Shown here in pieces: positions 53,429 to 64,000 of a stretch of 64,000 nt of DNA. A program made the translations under genes and the position numbers. Source of the DNA: Plasmodiophora brassicae (taxonomy: Eukaryota; Endomyxa: Phytomyxea; Phytomyxea; Plasmodiophorida). The stretch lies in assembly GCA_036867785.1 (NCBI GenBank), contig CP145414.1:372001-436000 (forward strand), written 5' to 3'. Each line of letters opens with the position of its first letter. The first letter of the stretch is position 1. The notes below the pieces were generated by a model that saw nothing but the letters and a program-made list of their open reading frames with translations, was not told the DNA's origin and did no database searches.

Positions 53429-55088
53429 CTATGCTCCGATGACGAACTTGGTCGTAAAGTAGAACGCTGCTAGGTAGGCGGCAATCGATCCGGTCAGAGC
53501 GATGTCGAACGTGACCGGCTTTACGCGGAACGAGCTCATCGTCTTTTGAACCGTGCTGGGCGGGTCCGCGTAGAAAACGAACGAGCTGGCATCTAGCGCA
53601 TGCGTTTCCAGAGAGACGTCGCTCAAGTAGTTCTCCATCTCCTTTCGAAGTTCGCTGGCGAACGCGTTATCCGACGACAGCAGTGGGCCCACCCTCGGCT
53701 TCGACGCCAGGTAGTTAATCCATTCGGAAATGAACGCCTCGCTGACGGCGCTGGTGCCCTATAGCACAGCGTTACAACCACAACTAGGATATCATCAGCC
53801 AAGGGGACATACGGCGGCGATACCACGAGCGTGTTCTCCCCACATGAATCGCCCTAGCGCCTCGGCAACCGTGGCAGTGTTCCGAACAACGTCCTCGATT
53901 CGAACAGACGAGTCGACAATGGACGCCAGGGCAGAGTTACGCTGTTCGCGGCCGGATATCGTCACTGCGACCAGACCATGCCTACAGACCCCTGGTCAGA
54001 TACCTGACTCAAAACGATGCACGCTGGCCACCCGTACTCGACAAAAGGTGCATGCGCCCAGTGCTCATGGTCGCCGACCACAACCGCCACTTTCGACTTG
54101 CCCTGCCCGGCGACATCCTTGACGCCATCCTGGAAGCGAGCAAAGACGGGCGATTTCGCCGTCGAGCCGGTGACATGCACAAACAGCGAATCGCTCGCTA
54201 GCGAATCAAGGCAGACAACGAGCTGAATCGTCTCCAGTATCCCTGCATCGGCCGCCGACTGCAGCCACTTACGAGCCCCAGCAGCGTTCAGCGGGTCCCC
54301 ACCGAACAGCCCGAACAACAGCGCCGGCGCCGACGACGCATCGTGTTCAGTCGACTCAATGCGGCTAAACAGCCGCATGAGCTCCAGAAGAGCACCCACT
54401 CCGGACCCGTTCGAATCAGCGCCTTTCGAGAGCGAGGGCGATGCACTCAGCGTGTCCCATCCTGGAAATACGGTCAGGAACTCCCCGATCGACACGAGTG
54501 CAGGCAGTTACTACCAGCAACAACGGCGATCGTGTCCCGGGCGGCATTGCCCGGGTTGCCATTCAGCCATCCAACAATATTGGAGATGGGCGGGGAGCTG
54601 ACAGCGGTGGCCTCTGCGCCAGGCGTCACAAACTGATAGCGATCGCCGGATCCACTGCGAAGTTCGTTGACGACGGACTGCAGGCCATCGTCCTCGAACG
54701 CAAAGTAGATCGGCATGGGCCATTCCCGGGAGACGATCGCCGTCTCGATGCCGGCCAGATCCCTGGCAATGGCTGAAACGAATCGTCAGCATGGGTCGTC
54801 GATGCGCGCAGGCCAATGTTCCCTCATACCATTGTTCGAGATGACAATCAGGATGGCAGATGCATTCACGGCGTTGTACAGCGCCTCCGAGCCGTCGGCA
54901 GCGTGAACGACGGCGAGACGCTGCGCGTACGGCGGGCGCAACGCCGCCGGCAGGTTCACCATCGACGACCGCGACCCGAACGGCTGCCCGTCTACGTCAA
55001 ACTGCACGGCCCTGTGCACGGGGAACACATGCGCGCCAGACGCGACACCCAGCGCGACGACGATCCCCACGACGATCCCGATCATCAT
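53429..55088 (-). CDS. NCLN: Nicalin, ER membrane protein
   Basis: Nicalin is the aminopeptidase-fold subunit of the ER BOS/TMCO1 translocon-associated complex and binds NOMO. ATG at 55088 opens a signal sequence (MMIGIVVGIVVALGVASGAH). Next: VFPVHRAVQFDVDGQPFGSR, MPIYFAFEDDGLQSVVNELR, then the M28-like core LSKGADSNGSGVGALLELMR, LFSRIES, ALLFGLFGGDPLNAAGARKW and LVVCLDSLASDSLFVHV. C-terminal part: YLSDVSLETHALDASSFVFY, SSFRVKPVTFDIALTGSIAA and a membrane anchor before the stop at 53429. As in other nicalins the region lacks an obvious full set of zinc ligands. Several short introns. It is convergent with VPS16 across 217 bp. Confidence 0.9.
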
Positions 55089-55338
55089 GGTCGTTTGCGC
55101 AACTCCGCAGCCGCACGAGGCGAGCAACGAGCGTCCCTCCGCCGCTGACGCGAGTTGTCTTTCCCGCAGGAAACTGCAGGCCTATTCGTGGGGCGCGCTA
55201 GACTTGGCAGACTGCTGCTACCCGTTTATTGCGAGAGACTGTGGGGAAGCCACGTGCCAGGGACGTGCTGCGAAAGCAACGCGGTCTGCATGCACTGTGG
55301 CCCAGCGGAAACTGCGTGACTGCGAGCTGCAGAGTTTC

Positions 55339-56706
55339 ATGGGCGGCGCGCTTCGGCGCGTGCAATTGCGAATGACACCGACCGCGCCGGTACTGGACAG
55401 GTCGGCGTTCAAGAACACGCTGGAGCTGGTTGCGCTGCAGGTCCCGTCCCGCAGCTGCCAGGCGTTCCTGTCGAACAAGGACCTGCGCCCGTTCATACTG
55501 CAGCGAGCTTTTGTGCGCCCGATCGAGAAGGACCCTGGCGACACAGCGTTGCGGCTGGTGCTCCTGGACGAGCAGGTCAAACAGCTGGATGATCTGTCGG
55601 GCACGGCGCGAGCCTTTGTGGAATCAAGTGGCGCCAAGTTTGTACCGTTCCAGCTCGAGGTGTCGTACGAGCAGTGCACTGCAGGTGAAGACGCGCGTGG
55701 ACGTTGCCTGGTTCGCTCGCTGACCGCCGTGTTATAGAACAAGTAATGAAAGCGCTCATGCCTGAGTCATGCGTGATTCGATCGTTCGAGACCATTGGGC
55801 ATATCGCCCATGTCAACCTACGGGACGACCAACTGCCTTATAAGCATGTTATTGCCCAGGTTCTGCTTGACGTACGTCACGTGGCTGAACGCTGCTCTTT
55901 GTGTGTATCTAATGTCCCTGCGTCTAGAAACACCCAAACCTTCGCACCGTTGTCAACAAGGTCGGGCAGATTTCCAACGAGTATCGCGTGTTCGATATGG
56001 AGGTCATCGGTGGCGACGCCAATCTTGACACCGAGGTTTCCGAGCACGGATCTCGGTTCCAGTTCAATTTCGGCGAGGTATGCACGTCTCTCGGTCGCCG
56101 TGACAGACAAAGGAACCCAATGGGCTTTGCAGGTGTACTGGAACTCGCGCCTGCAGACGGAACACAGGCGATTGGTAGATGCGTTCGAGGAGGGCTGCGT
56201 CATTGCCGACATGTTCTGCGGGGTGGGACCGTTCGCTGTACCGGCGGCACGAAGGAGATCCTGCACCGTGCACGCCAATGATCTTAACCCCCGATCGGTC
56301 CACTACTTGAAGAAGAACATTGCGCTGAATGGGATTGGTGAGTGTTGTGCTCTGGTGACATTGGAACCTGGTCGTGACGTGTGCTTGTCAGACGGCTCAA
56401 TTATCCCTTACAACCTCGATGCCAGACAATTCATTGAAGAGTCACGGGAGCGCCAACGAACCGGTGAGATTTCCATGTTCGACCACATTATCATGAATCT
56501 GCCAGCGATGGCACTGGAGTTCCTCGGTAAGCAACCCAAGCAGCATGACGGGATTTGCTGATCGCCTCATCGGCCCGTTAGATGTCTTCCGAGGGGCGTA
56601 TGCACCGGACGAGAAGCGTCCCAGGATACATGTTTACTGTTTCACATGTGCCGAGGAGGCTGACGCTGAAGATGACATTCTACGCGTGCGTCCATCGTCG
56701 TTGTAA
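55339..56706 (+). CDS. TRM5: tRNA (guanine37-N1)-methyltransferase
   Basis: Methylates G37 next to the anticodon, guarding the reading frame. N-terminal domain: MTPTAPVLDRSAFKNTLELV, LVLLDEQVKQLDDLSGTA. Catalytic half: SFETIGHIAHVNLRDDQLPY plus KHVIAQVLLD, GTQWALQVYWNSRLQTEHRR, the AdoMet loop VIADMFCGVGPFAVPAA, NDLNPRSVHYLKKNIALNGI and MNLPAMALEFLG. An intron then leads to IHVYCFTCAEEADAEDD and the stop at 56706. Two ATGs (55339, 55372) could start the conserved part. The same frame is open with an ATG at 55087, giving an 84-residue extension that might serve mitochondrial import, since TRM5 acts in both compartments in yeast. About five introns. Confidence 0.92.
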
Positions 56707-57203
56707 TCATCTCACGGTGGTCTGAACTCGTCGAATGTACAGCGCGCGGAATCTGCCTTAGGCTCCCCGATCGTCGACCCAACGCTGCACTGGTACGTCC
56801 CGCCTCGGATCGCCTCCTCGTGGCTCTGCCGACCCATTATCCGCAGTGTCCGCAAGGTGGCCCCCAGGAAAGACATGTACTGCCTCTCCTTCAACCTTCC
56901 TGAACAGGCAGTGGGCACGTCGGCTGAACGCCCGATGAAGCGTCACTGCGCGGAGATGGCGCCTTGCCACCCGTGACTCTACTGACTAAAAAATAATGTT
57001 CGTCATAGCGTGCCTACCTACCCTACCCTACTTTTCCGTGGCGTTTTTTGGGGGGAATGATCCCAGTCACGAATGTTTCCTGTGGAACGTCATGTTCGGA
57101 TGATTCTGGGAATTGCCCCATTCGGGTGATGAACGTTTTGTTGTGGGAGTGACGGCGGCGGCGGGGGAGGGGGTGTGCTGTAGGGCTGTGGCGCGCGGCG
57201 GAC
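56707..57203. other. Spacer with weak minus-strand frames
   Basis: About 500 bp. Two overlapping minus-strand frames (56712-56970) look partly coding but have no recognisable domain. I could not splice them into a convincing product, so none is called. It also holds the HEI10 promoter. Confidence 0.35.
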
Positions 57204-58732
57204 ATGGGGCTGGACGGGTCGACGCGCCTGCGCTGCAACAAGTGCTGGCAGGTCATGTCGAGCGGGTTCGCCTGGGTCACGATCTGCTCGCACGTCTTCT
57301 GCGAGGACGATGCCAGCAGGTGGTTCTCGCGGCAGTCGTCGTGCCCGTGCTGCAGCACGCCGCTGAAGAGGTCGCCCCGGGGGTCTCCATGCGACCTGCT
57401 GACGCATTGAGCCGGGTCGTCGTAGAGACGCGTCGGATTTGAAGAAAGTTCGGGTCGATGCGGACGAAAGCAGGCCGATGGCGCTTTGGGGCGAGAACCC
57501 CACTGTCATCTTCGATGCGTGTGCTGGGGCGCTTGGATTCTATGTTTATCAGGTCAATGAGACGGTCCGTTTGTGAGGAATGTGCCGACGTTCGCCTGTA
57601 GAAAAAGCAAGAGTTAGCCTGGATGAATCATGTCATGGGCCAGAAAGAGAAACAGGCACAAGCTACTGTGGTAAGCGTCGTTGCCGTTCATATTGTCGCA
57701 GCGCATAGCAGGAACGGCGTGTACTGCAGGTCGAAGCCCAGAAGGCGGTTCGCGATCGCGATGAGCACATACACACGCTGAACCAGAAGCTCGCGGTTTG
57801 CGCGGAAGAAATGCAGAGAAAGGATGCCGCATACCTCGAGCTGAAGCAGAGCCACAAGGAGAAAACCAGGTGGGGTCGAATGCTTGTGTGCATCGCAGGA
57901 GTGTCTAATATGGGTCAACGTATGGGCAGAATGTGCAAGAATTATGAGGTATGGCGTTCTCGTGCGGAGACTGCTGGGCGTTAACGTCAGGAGTCGAACA
58001 CAGAAATTGTACAATCAGATGCAGAATATGAACAGCAAGGTATCGTTAAGCGCGTCATGAATACTTGGAGCAACTCAACGTTCGTAGGCCAGGAAAAGTC
58101 CACTTGGTTCCTCGGTATCACCTCATGCGCGTCCTCGATTAGCGGGCGAAGCAGAAGCTCCCCAGCCTCGTTCGACATTTGACAACAACATAGCGGGTTG
58201 GTCATCGGGTGTTTCAGTCGTCGGCAAAGGTTCACGTTGGCCTCAGTGCGAAGGTCGGAGGCAGTACGTCATTCTGTTTCGAGCTTTGGGCTGGATGCAT
58301 CGCCAAAACATAGGGCACTACCTTCGACTGGGTGTTCAGCCTCCACTCCAAGCAAGGCAACGTTTCTAAGCACGTTGGGGCGACCTAGACATCATACACA
58401 TGGTAGTTGCACTTCAAGGCGCGTCTGCATAAAGGGCGTTGACCGTCTAATGTACTGCAGATTACCCTTCATCGTTGTTGAACTCAAAGCGTAAGGCGTC
58501 GCCCAGCCTGAAGCATTCAATGTCGTTCACGCCACGTCCAACGGAGACACCACGGCCATCTCTCAACCCGCTTCTGTTCTCCTCCAGGGCGTCGATGCAA
58601 AGGGAAAGTTTGAGGCCCCGAACTCCAAGCCGAACGCCGTTGACTCCGGCAACAGTAACGACAGGAACGCTGTACAAGGGGCCAACACGACCATCACTAC
58701 TACTCGGTCGAACAGGGGGCACAGTTCGCTAA
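57204..58732 (+). CDS. CCNB1IP1: HEI10/CCNB1IP1 meiotic RING E3 ligase
   Basis: HEI10 marks crossover sites in meiosis. MGLDGSTRLRCNKCWQVMSS opens the RING, continuing SGFAWVTICSHVFCEDDASR and SCPCCSTPLKR; the GxAWVTxCSHxFC signature is specific to this family. After an intron comes KKVRVDADESRPMALWGENP then TVIFDACAGALGFYVYQ, matching the conserved segment that ends ALAFWTYQ in animals. Coiled-coil exons follow: EKQAQATV, VRDRDEHIHTLNQKLAVCAE, MQRKDAAYLELKQSHKEKTR, SRTQKLYNQMQNMNSK (to about 58050). A Ser/Pro/Arg-rich tail (SFTPRPTETPRPSLNPLLFS, TRPSLLLGRTGGTVR) stopping at 58732 fits the family's C-terminus, but the join between 58050 and 58470 is uncertain. Confidence 0.85.
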
Positions 58733-58786
58733 CGCGCTCGCACTGCAAAGGCAATCTGAACATTACATGGACACCTTTATGTACAT

Positions 58787-61528
58787 TTAAATGGGCGGCA
58801 ACTTCTTCACTTCGGTAATGAGGAAGTCGACAACGGATGGGTCCATCAACGTAGTTACATCCCCAAAACCTTTGGGGTCGAACTCACGCGATGCCAGTTT
58901 TCGCAGCAGACGACGCATGATCTTGCCACTGCGAGTCTTGGGAAGAGCGGGCGTGATGACAATCTCGTCAGGACGTGCAAACGCGCCAACGCATTCGCGC
59001 ACAGAATTCTGCAGGGCGACGACAAGTTCGGGAGATGCCGCCACGTTCTCCTTCACGGTAACGTAGGCGAATAGACATTCTCCTTTGACCGTATGAGGTC
59101 GACCGACAACAGCAGCTAAAGAAGCGGATTAGCAGAGTACACGAATCGCATGAGCATCGTCGACACTGGAACCTTCCGCAACACTCGGGTGTTGCACAAG
59201 AGCCGACTCGACCTCAGCAGACCCGATTCGGTGTCCAGAGACGTTCAACACATCATCGACCCGGCCTGTAATCCAGTAGTATCCATTCTTATCACGCGTA
59301 GCACCGTCCCCGGTGAGGTAGCTGCCCGGATACGGGTTCATGTACACAAGAAGATATCTAAACAGGATCAGCAGTGAATTTCAGAGAGATGACGAAGGCC
59401 GCACCTAGAATGATCCCCATGAATTGTGCGGGCCATTCCAGGCCAGGGCTTCTCAACGGTGAGAATTCCGCTGACACCGTTGCCGTCAATGACTGTGCCA
59501 GACATGGGATCGCGCAGGGCCAGCTTGACGCCGAAAAACGGAAGTGTTGCTGATCCTGGTTTCGTAGGAGTTGCCCCAGGAATGGGGGACACCATTATCC
59601 CACCGGTTTCCGTCTTACCAATGATTCAGTTTCGAATCGTTCATCGAAGTACACTCGCCTACCTGCCAGTAGGTATCCACAATGGCACACTTACCGCCTC
59701 CAGCGTTCTTATGGTACCATTTCCATGCTTCAGCTGACATGAACTCTCTCCTTAGGACGGGCTAAGGCGTTGAATGTCCATAAACCTACGGTTGATAGGT
59801 TCACCAACACTTCCCAGAATGCGAAGCGAGCTGAGATCGTAGCCTTTGAAAGGGGCATCACCAAACCGCATCAAAGCCCGGATCGCCGTTCTGAAATGCA
59901 TGTTGGAGGTATACAACGGTTGATCAAATGACGATACTTACGGTGCTGTGTAGAAAATGCTGATCTTGTGGCGCTGTACCAGGTCCCAGTACCGGGAAGG
60001 ATTCGGATACAGCGGCGTACTCTGGAACATGAGCGTCGTGGCGCCGTTAATCAGAGGACCGTAGACAATGTAACTGGCGTGATAGGTCACAACACGAGCT
60101 TACGACCACTGCCTAAGGAGTCATACCTATGCCCGGTGATCCAGCCTGCATCAACAGTCACTCGACCAGCGATTAGGTGTCAAAGAAGACATATAGTACC
60201 TATGTCTGCAACGCATGCATAGACGTCGTCTTCATGGAGATCGAATATTATGCGATGCGTGTACGACGCCCACACACAGTAGCCGCCAGTTGTGTGGATG
60301 ATTCCTGAGACGGCGAACATCGATCAGCAATAGCGTTTTGATGCGCTTCGACGAAAGACCTTTCGGTCGCCCTGTCGAACCGGAAGTATAGAGCATGAAA
60401 AGAGTATCCTCGCTATCCATTATCTACAGTTATCCTTAGCCGATACAATACCCATATGGCGACTTCGTTAATCCCAACCTCGCACGGACAGTAGGGACGC
60501 TGCTGCGACATGGCCTCGCGCAAATCAATATCTCTCTGAGGCGTCATGGGACATGGTGCGTCCTAGTTGCACGGCATCAATGCCTCATGTCTGTCGAACA
60601 GCATACATGTTTACCGTTTGCTTATACACAAGCACGTGCTCAACGCATGGGCACTGGGCGACGGCCTTGTCAACCGCAGCTTTGAGGGGCACCGTCTTTC
60701 CTCCACGAACAGACTCGTTCGCGCAGATGACAACCTGATGGCCAGCATCGTTGCTCAAAAACAGCACCGTCGTCAAGGCAGATCATTACAGTGGCATGGG
60801 CGTCCAGAATCCTGTCCCTGATGGCATCGGTGGAAAACCCAGCGAAGACAACGTTGTGTGGCGCCCCTATCCCAGTCCTTCGTCGTCAGACCCGAATCGC
60901 ATCCCAGACGCCCCCGTGGAAGGTACCGATCCGGGCACAGGCGAGCAGCGCGATCGCGCTCTCAGGACACATTGGCATATAGATGCAGACCCGGTCGCCC
61001 TTCTTCACGCCGAGCGACCTCAACACGTTCGCCAAGCGACAGACTTCGTGGTACCTACAACGGTCGTCTGTCGATGTGATGCGCTTGCCCACTACTGTGC
61101 ACACGTACAGTTCTTGGTACGAGATTCGACGCACATCATCGAATTCGTCGCCTTGATAGATGATGGCGGTCTTGTTGGCCCGGGCAGGGAGATGCCGATC
61201 AACAGCGTTGTAGCATGCGTTCAGTTTGCCATTGACGAACCACGCGACGTCGCCATGCTGAAATGAGCCAGTCATGGTGTCCGAGTACGGCGTGAAGAAC
61301 GTCACTTGTTGAGTGGCAATCTGACACAGCCGGTCAGTAATCGGAAACGCACACTCGGACGATGCCACGTACGTCACTCCAGAATCCGACCGGGTCGCTG
61401 ACGCTCCGGTTGTAGATTTCATGGTAATGGTCCAGGGATCGTACGGCAGGGCCCGCCTTGCGCACCGCCTCCGGCGGCGGGTAGATTTCATCGTCGACGT
61501 GGGCGACCGACACCTCCGCCGCCGTCAT
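58787..61528 (-). CDS. ACS: Acetyl-CoA synthetase (AMP-forming)
   Basis: Activates acetate to acetyl-CoA. Start [20 protein letters not shown], then [59 protein letters not shown]. The P-loop/AMP motif is [15 protein letters not shown] (about 60400). Next: [34 protein letters not shown] plus [20 protein letters not shown], and the C-terminal [20 protein letters not shown], whose lysine in SGKIMRR is the acetylation-regulated catalytic residue. Stop at 58787 (VKKLPPI). Ordered motifs, many short introns. No peroxisomal or clear mitochondrial signal, so it is probably cytosolic or nuclear. Its 3' end is 54 bp from the HEI10 stop, convergent. Confidence 0.93.
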
Positions 61529-62027
61529 CCCCCAACTGGCTACGCAATATAATATCCGACTGACGGGCTGCAGGCAGCAGACCGACGCGGGCGCCCCGAG
61601 TCCGTCCGTTCGCTGTCGGCAGACGGCAGTACTACCTAATGTAACGCCCCCTGTCAGTCGCTCAGAGATTTTATTCCGTCTGCTGACGCGGGCCACGGAC
61701 GGACCAGTGAGTACCTCGTGGCACAGCGCCACGGCGAAACGTTAACGTGACTCGTGAGGCTGATTTGCGCCGGGGCACGGGCCGCCCTTCGATCCAGAAC
61801 GCGCGATGTATTGACTATTGAGATCGCTGCTGAGAGCAAGGTATGCGCCTAGGAGATGCCGTACGACAATCTGCGGCTGCTGAGTTTCAGCTGACGTCTC
61901 CTTCGGGTTCGTCTATATGAATTGGTCGAGGCTTCGGTGCCGTATACTCATCACCGAACGCGGTCGTCTTAAGTTGTCGGTTCCCCGCATACCCAGTTAG
62001 GTTATCACATCGTCGGCCACTTATTAG
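61529..62027. other. Intergenic, no gene seen
   Basis: About 500 bp between the ACS start and the stop of the next gene on the same strand. It should hold the ACS promoter. No repeat or conserved frame noticed. Confidence 0.5.
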
Positions 62028-63573
62028 TCAGCGGCCAATGTTCGGGGTCGTTCTACCGGTCGTCTCGGTGTTCCACGCCACTGGCCCACCGGTTTTCCCC
62101 GAATGAACAGACTGTCCTGCTCGCGTCCACGCAGGTTTGAACATGGCGACCCGGAAGGCGCTGTCCAGGGCCCGGCCCATGTACGACAGCGAAAAGGAGG
62201 TGGTGAACCCTGCTGGGCTGAATACGAAGCTCTGCAGGCCGGTTAATGCCAAGCCGATACAGGCGATGATCATCGACAGCGACAAGCCCAGCGCGGAATG
62301 GCTGATTCGCTGGAGGACGCGGTTAACAGATGACGTATTGCAGACGGCATCCTGGACTTGAATACCGACGACGCGTGCTTTCCAGTAGAATCGGACAACA
62401 CCGATCAAGACATGCACACTGAGGAGCACTTCCAGCAGAAACAACGTGACGGAGCCCGCCTCCACGAGTAGAGGCGCGAAATAGTTCATGGCGAATGCCA
62501 CCGACATAATCGTGTCTAACACGATGGGCACCAGGCAGAGGGTCAGGGTCACGAACCGATACTCCCCGGACAGGATCCGGTTCATCAACGACGGGTGCGG
62601 TTTGCCTGCCACCTTCTCGTACTCCCTGGTCCAGACCGTCGCCGACGCGATCGAGCAGGCGAACGACCACCCGCAGAGGAGGGATGTGAAGAAGAACACG
62701 ACCGTGTCGGGAAGGTTTGGAGTGCTGCAGTACCCGCCAACGGCGAGGATAACGCCAGATAAGGTGGCTGTGATCATCTCGACGAACAGGGTCACCTGCC
62801 CGAGTCCCATGTGGTCGACGGCGAACTCGAGCAAGCGCCGAGGCGTACGACAGTGCTGGGGAACCTTGCCGACGAACCGCCTCTGCATGACCAATAGGTG
62901 CATCGCGAAGAACGCGGCGGCCGTCGCACCCGACCCGATCAGGATGGTACTCGGGAGAATGCGGACGAACACCTGGTAGTACCAGGACGAGAGCGTGGGA
63001 AGCCATGGGTTCGCATCGGGGAACACGGTGGCGTTCGTACCCGGCGCGAACGCCATGATCGTGTCCGCTAGGGATTGACTGGGACCCGTTTGCAGGAGCA
63101 ACATTGGCAACGAGCGCGTTGATGCACCTTGCGCGCCGTCGTTGTTGTAATGGTTGAGGCCAGGGACCTGATCTAAGTACGGCACTGTCCTCGCCGAGTG
63201 AGTCGGCGTGGCGAACGAGGTTCGATGGGGACGTACGTATGAGAGCGGCGGCATCCAGGGCGAGGAAGCCGCGGTAGATGACGTCGTACTGGCAGCGTAT
63301 GCCGCCGACAGCACTGGGCGTTGCCAGGACGATCCTGTCGCGGACAAGGCCTTCCGGTAGGGCGCTCGGGTCGCATAGATCGGTGTCGACCACGACAACG
63401 GGGCGGGTCAGCGGTCGCATGTTATCCTGGACCTGTGGGCCCAGGAACCCGGTCATCGTCGTGACGAACACGGACAGGTTCGCCAGCGGCCCGCTGACGA
63501 CTGACGGGAACGTCACCAGTGCATTGGCGACGGATGCGACCAGGCATGCAACCGTCATGAGCGCCATTAGCAT
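62028..63573 (-). CDS. Signal-peptide protein with six or seven membrane helices
   Basis: Two exons (63573-63237 and 63184-62028) total 1494 nt, giving 497 residues; the intron is 52 nt. A signal peptide (MLMALMTVACLVASVANA) is followed by an outer domain of about 150 residues that contains VDTDLCDPSALPEGLVRDRI and IRCQYDVIYRGFLALDAAAL. This layout is loosely like a protease-associated (PA) domain. Then come six to seven helices: PSTILIGSGATAAAFFAMHL, FVEMITATLSGVILAVGGY, VVFFFTSLLCGWSFACSIAS, LTLCLVPIVLDTIMSVAFAM, FLLEVLLSVHVLIGVVRFYW and SLSMIIACIGLALTGLQSFV. The tail is Thr/Gly-rich. No known receptor signature recognised. A lineage-specific surface receptor or transporter is possible. Confidence 0.75.
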
Positions 63574-63678
63574 GGTCGTTAACCTCTGGCCAACGTACAG
63601 GACGATCGTGGATTGCTAAAGGTCATCCTTATTGTTTTCATTCCAGTATATGTCTGACCAGTGTGGCGTCTAAAATCT

Positions 63679-64000
63679 CTACACAGTCGTCGACCAATCG
63701 TCCAGGAGCGACATAAACGTGCGGGACGCAGGGATACGCATACGACGACGGAGAAGGTCGTCGACGCGTTGCCCAGCAGCGTTGGCAACCGTCAACAGCG
63801 CTTCGAATTCCCGGGGCGCCGTCTGCGCCATGAAACGCGATACGGCGTCGATATCGGACGGGGACCCATGGGAGCAGACGGCATGGAGGATGGTGTTCCC
63901 CGACGCGTCCAGCGCCACCGTCCAGGACGGGTTACGGGACAGGTAGCCGAGCAGAGCGTCGATGCCCAGGCCTCGTGTGCGCGCGATGTCGTAGGCCTGA
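63679..64000 (-). CDS. Ankyrin-repeat protein, C-terminal end (partial)
   Basis: The frame is open through the right edge and stops at 63679. It contains one ankyrin-type unit (DASGNTILHAVCSHG, with the TxLHxAxxxG core) preceded by AYDIARTRGLGIDALLGYLS and followed by a repeat-like LLTVANAAGQRVDDLLRRRM. The rest of the gene is outside the window. Function cannot be inferred from this end alone. It is on the same strand as, and 105 bp upstream of, the membrane-protein gene. Confidence 0.65.
   Translation of the reverse strand, partial: QAYDIARTRGLGIDALLGYLSRNPSWTVALDASGNTILHAVCSHGSPSDIDAVSRFMAQTAPREFEALLTVANAAGQRVDDLLRRRMRIPASRTFMSLLDDWSTTV

Overview
This is a gene-dense stretch of a protist nuclear genome (eukaryote, standard code). 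Most genes are cut by very short GT-AG introns of about 40-60 nt, many with a CTGAC/CTAAC-like branch site 10-20 nt before the acceptor. The gene set (ATM, HEI10, RIIAD1-like, complex I NDUFB11-like, COG5, VPS16, nicalin) points to a flagellated, sexual, mitochondriate protist. Compact introns, moderately high GC, several secreted proteins and a chromovirus are compatible with a plasmodiophorid-like rhizarian, but that assignment is an impression and not shown by the sequence.

Layout. 1-3.1 kb: 3' part of a Ty3/gypsy chromovirus (fossil, cut by the window edge), then an LTR-like noncoding tail with a minisatellite that abuts a gene for a secreted protein of unknown function (3958-4836, minus). 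5.2-5.9 kb: three identical tRNA-Asn(GTT) genes on the minus strand. 6.1-9.4 kb: COG5. 10.2-11.6 kb: GPC1-type glycerophosphocholine acyltransferase (minus). 12.2-16.2 kb: Fab1/PIKfyve PI3P 5-kinase without a visible FYVE finger. 16.3-20.2 kb: small genes, namely a secreted B-lectin, an NDUFB11-like complex I subunit and four unknown small proteins. 20.8-28.2 kb: two complete alanyl-tRNA synthetase genes in tandem. 28.2-29.3 kb: a 51-residue secreted four-cysteine peptide missed by ordinary length cut-offs, and an unknown gene. 29.5-40.2 kb: ATM/Tel1 kinase (minus), the largest gene here. 41.0-42.4 kb: a 74-aa RIIAD1-like protein and a decayed hAT transposon. 42.7-44.2 kb: a predicted membrane-anchored RBR ubiquitin ligase. 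44.4-49.7 kb: SNM1/Artemis nuclease, CDC123, a small membrane protein and POLD2. 50.1-56.7 kb: VPS16, nicalin (NCLN) and TRM5. 57.2-61.5 kb: HEI10/CCNB1IP1 and acetyl-CoA synthetase. 62.0-64.0 kb: a signal-peptide-bearing six/seven-helix membrane protein and the end of an ankyrin protein.

Functional grouping. Four genome-maintenance or meiosis genes (ATM, SNM1/Artemis, POLD2, HEI10) lie within 30 kb, and three endomembrane-traffic genes (COG5, Fab1, VPS16) are spread over the window. Eukaryotic neighbours need not cooperate, and nothing here shows a shared operon-like control. I found no convincing wholly new molecular system. The best leads are the AlaRS pair (patchwork divergence, shared GC-AG intron), the membrane-anchored RBR ligase, the tiny secreted cysteine peptide and the FYVE-less Fab1.

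Exon boundaries were read by eye. For COG5, ATM, SNM1, VPS16, HEI10 and ACS only the span and the recognisable blocks should be trusted. For the RBR ligase, the RIIAD1-like gene and the six/seven-helix protein the spliced lengths were checked to be multiples of three.
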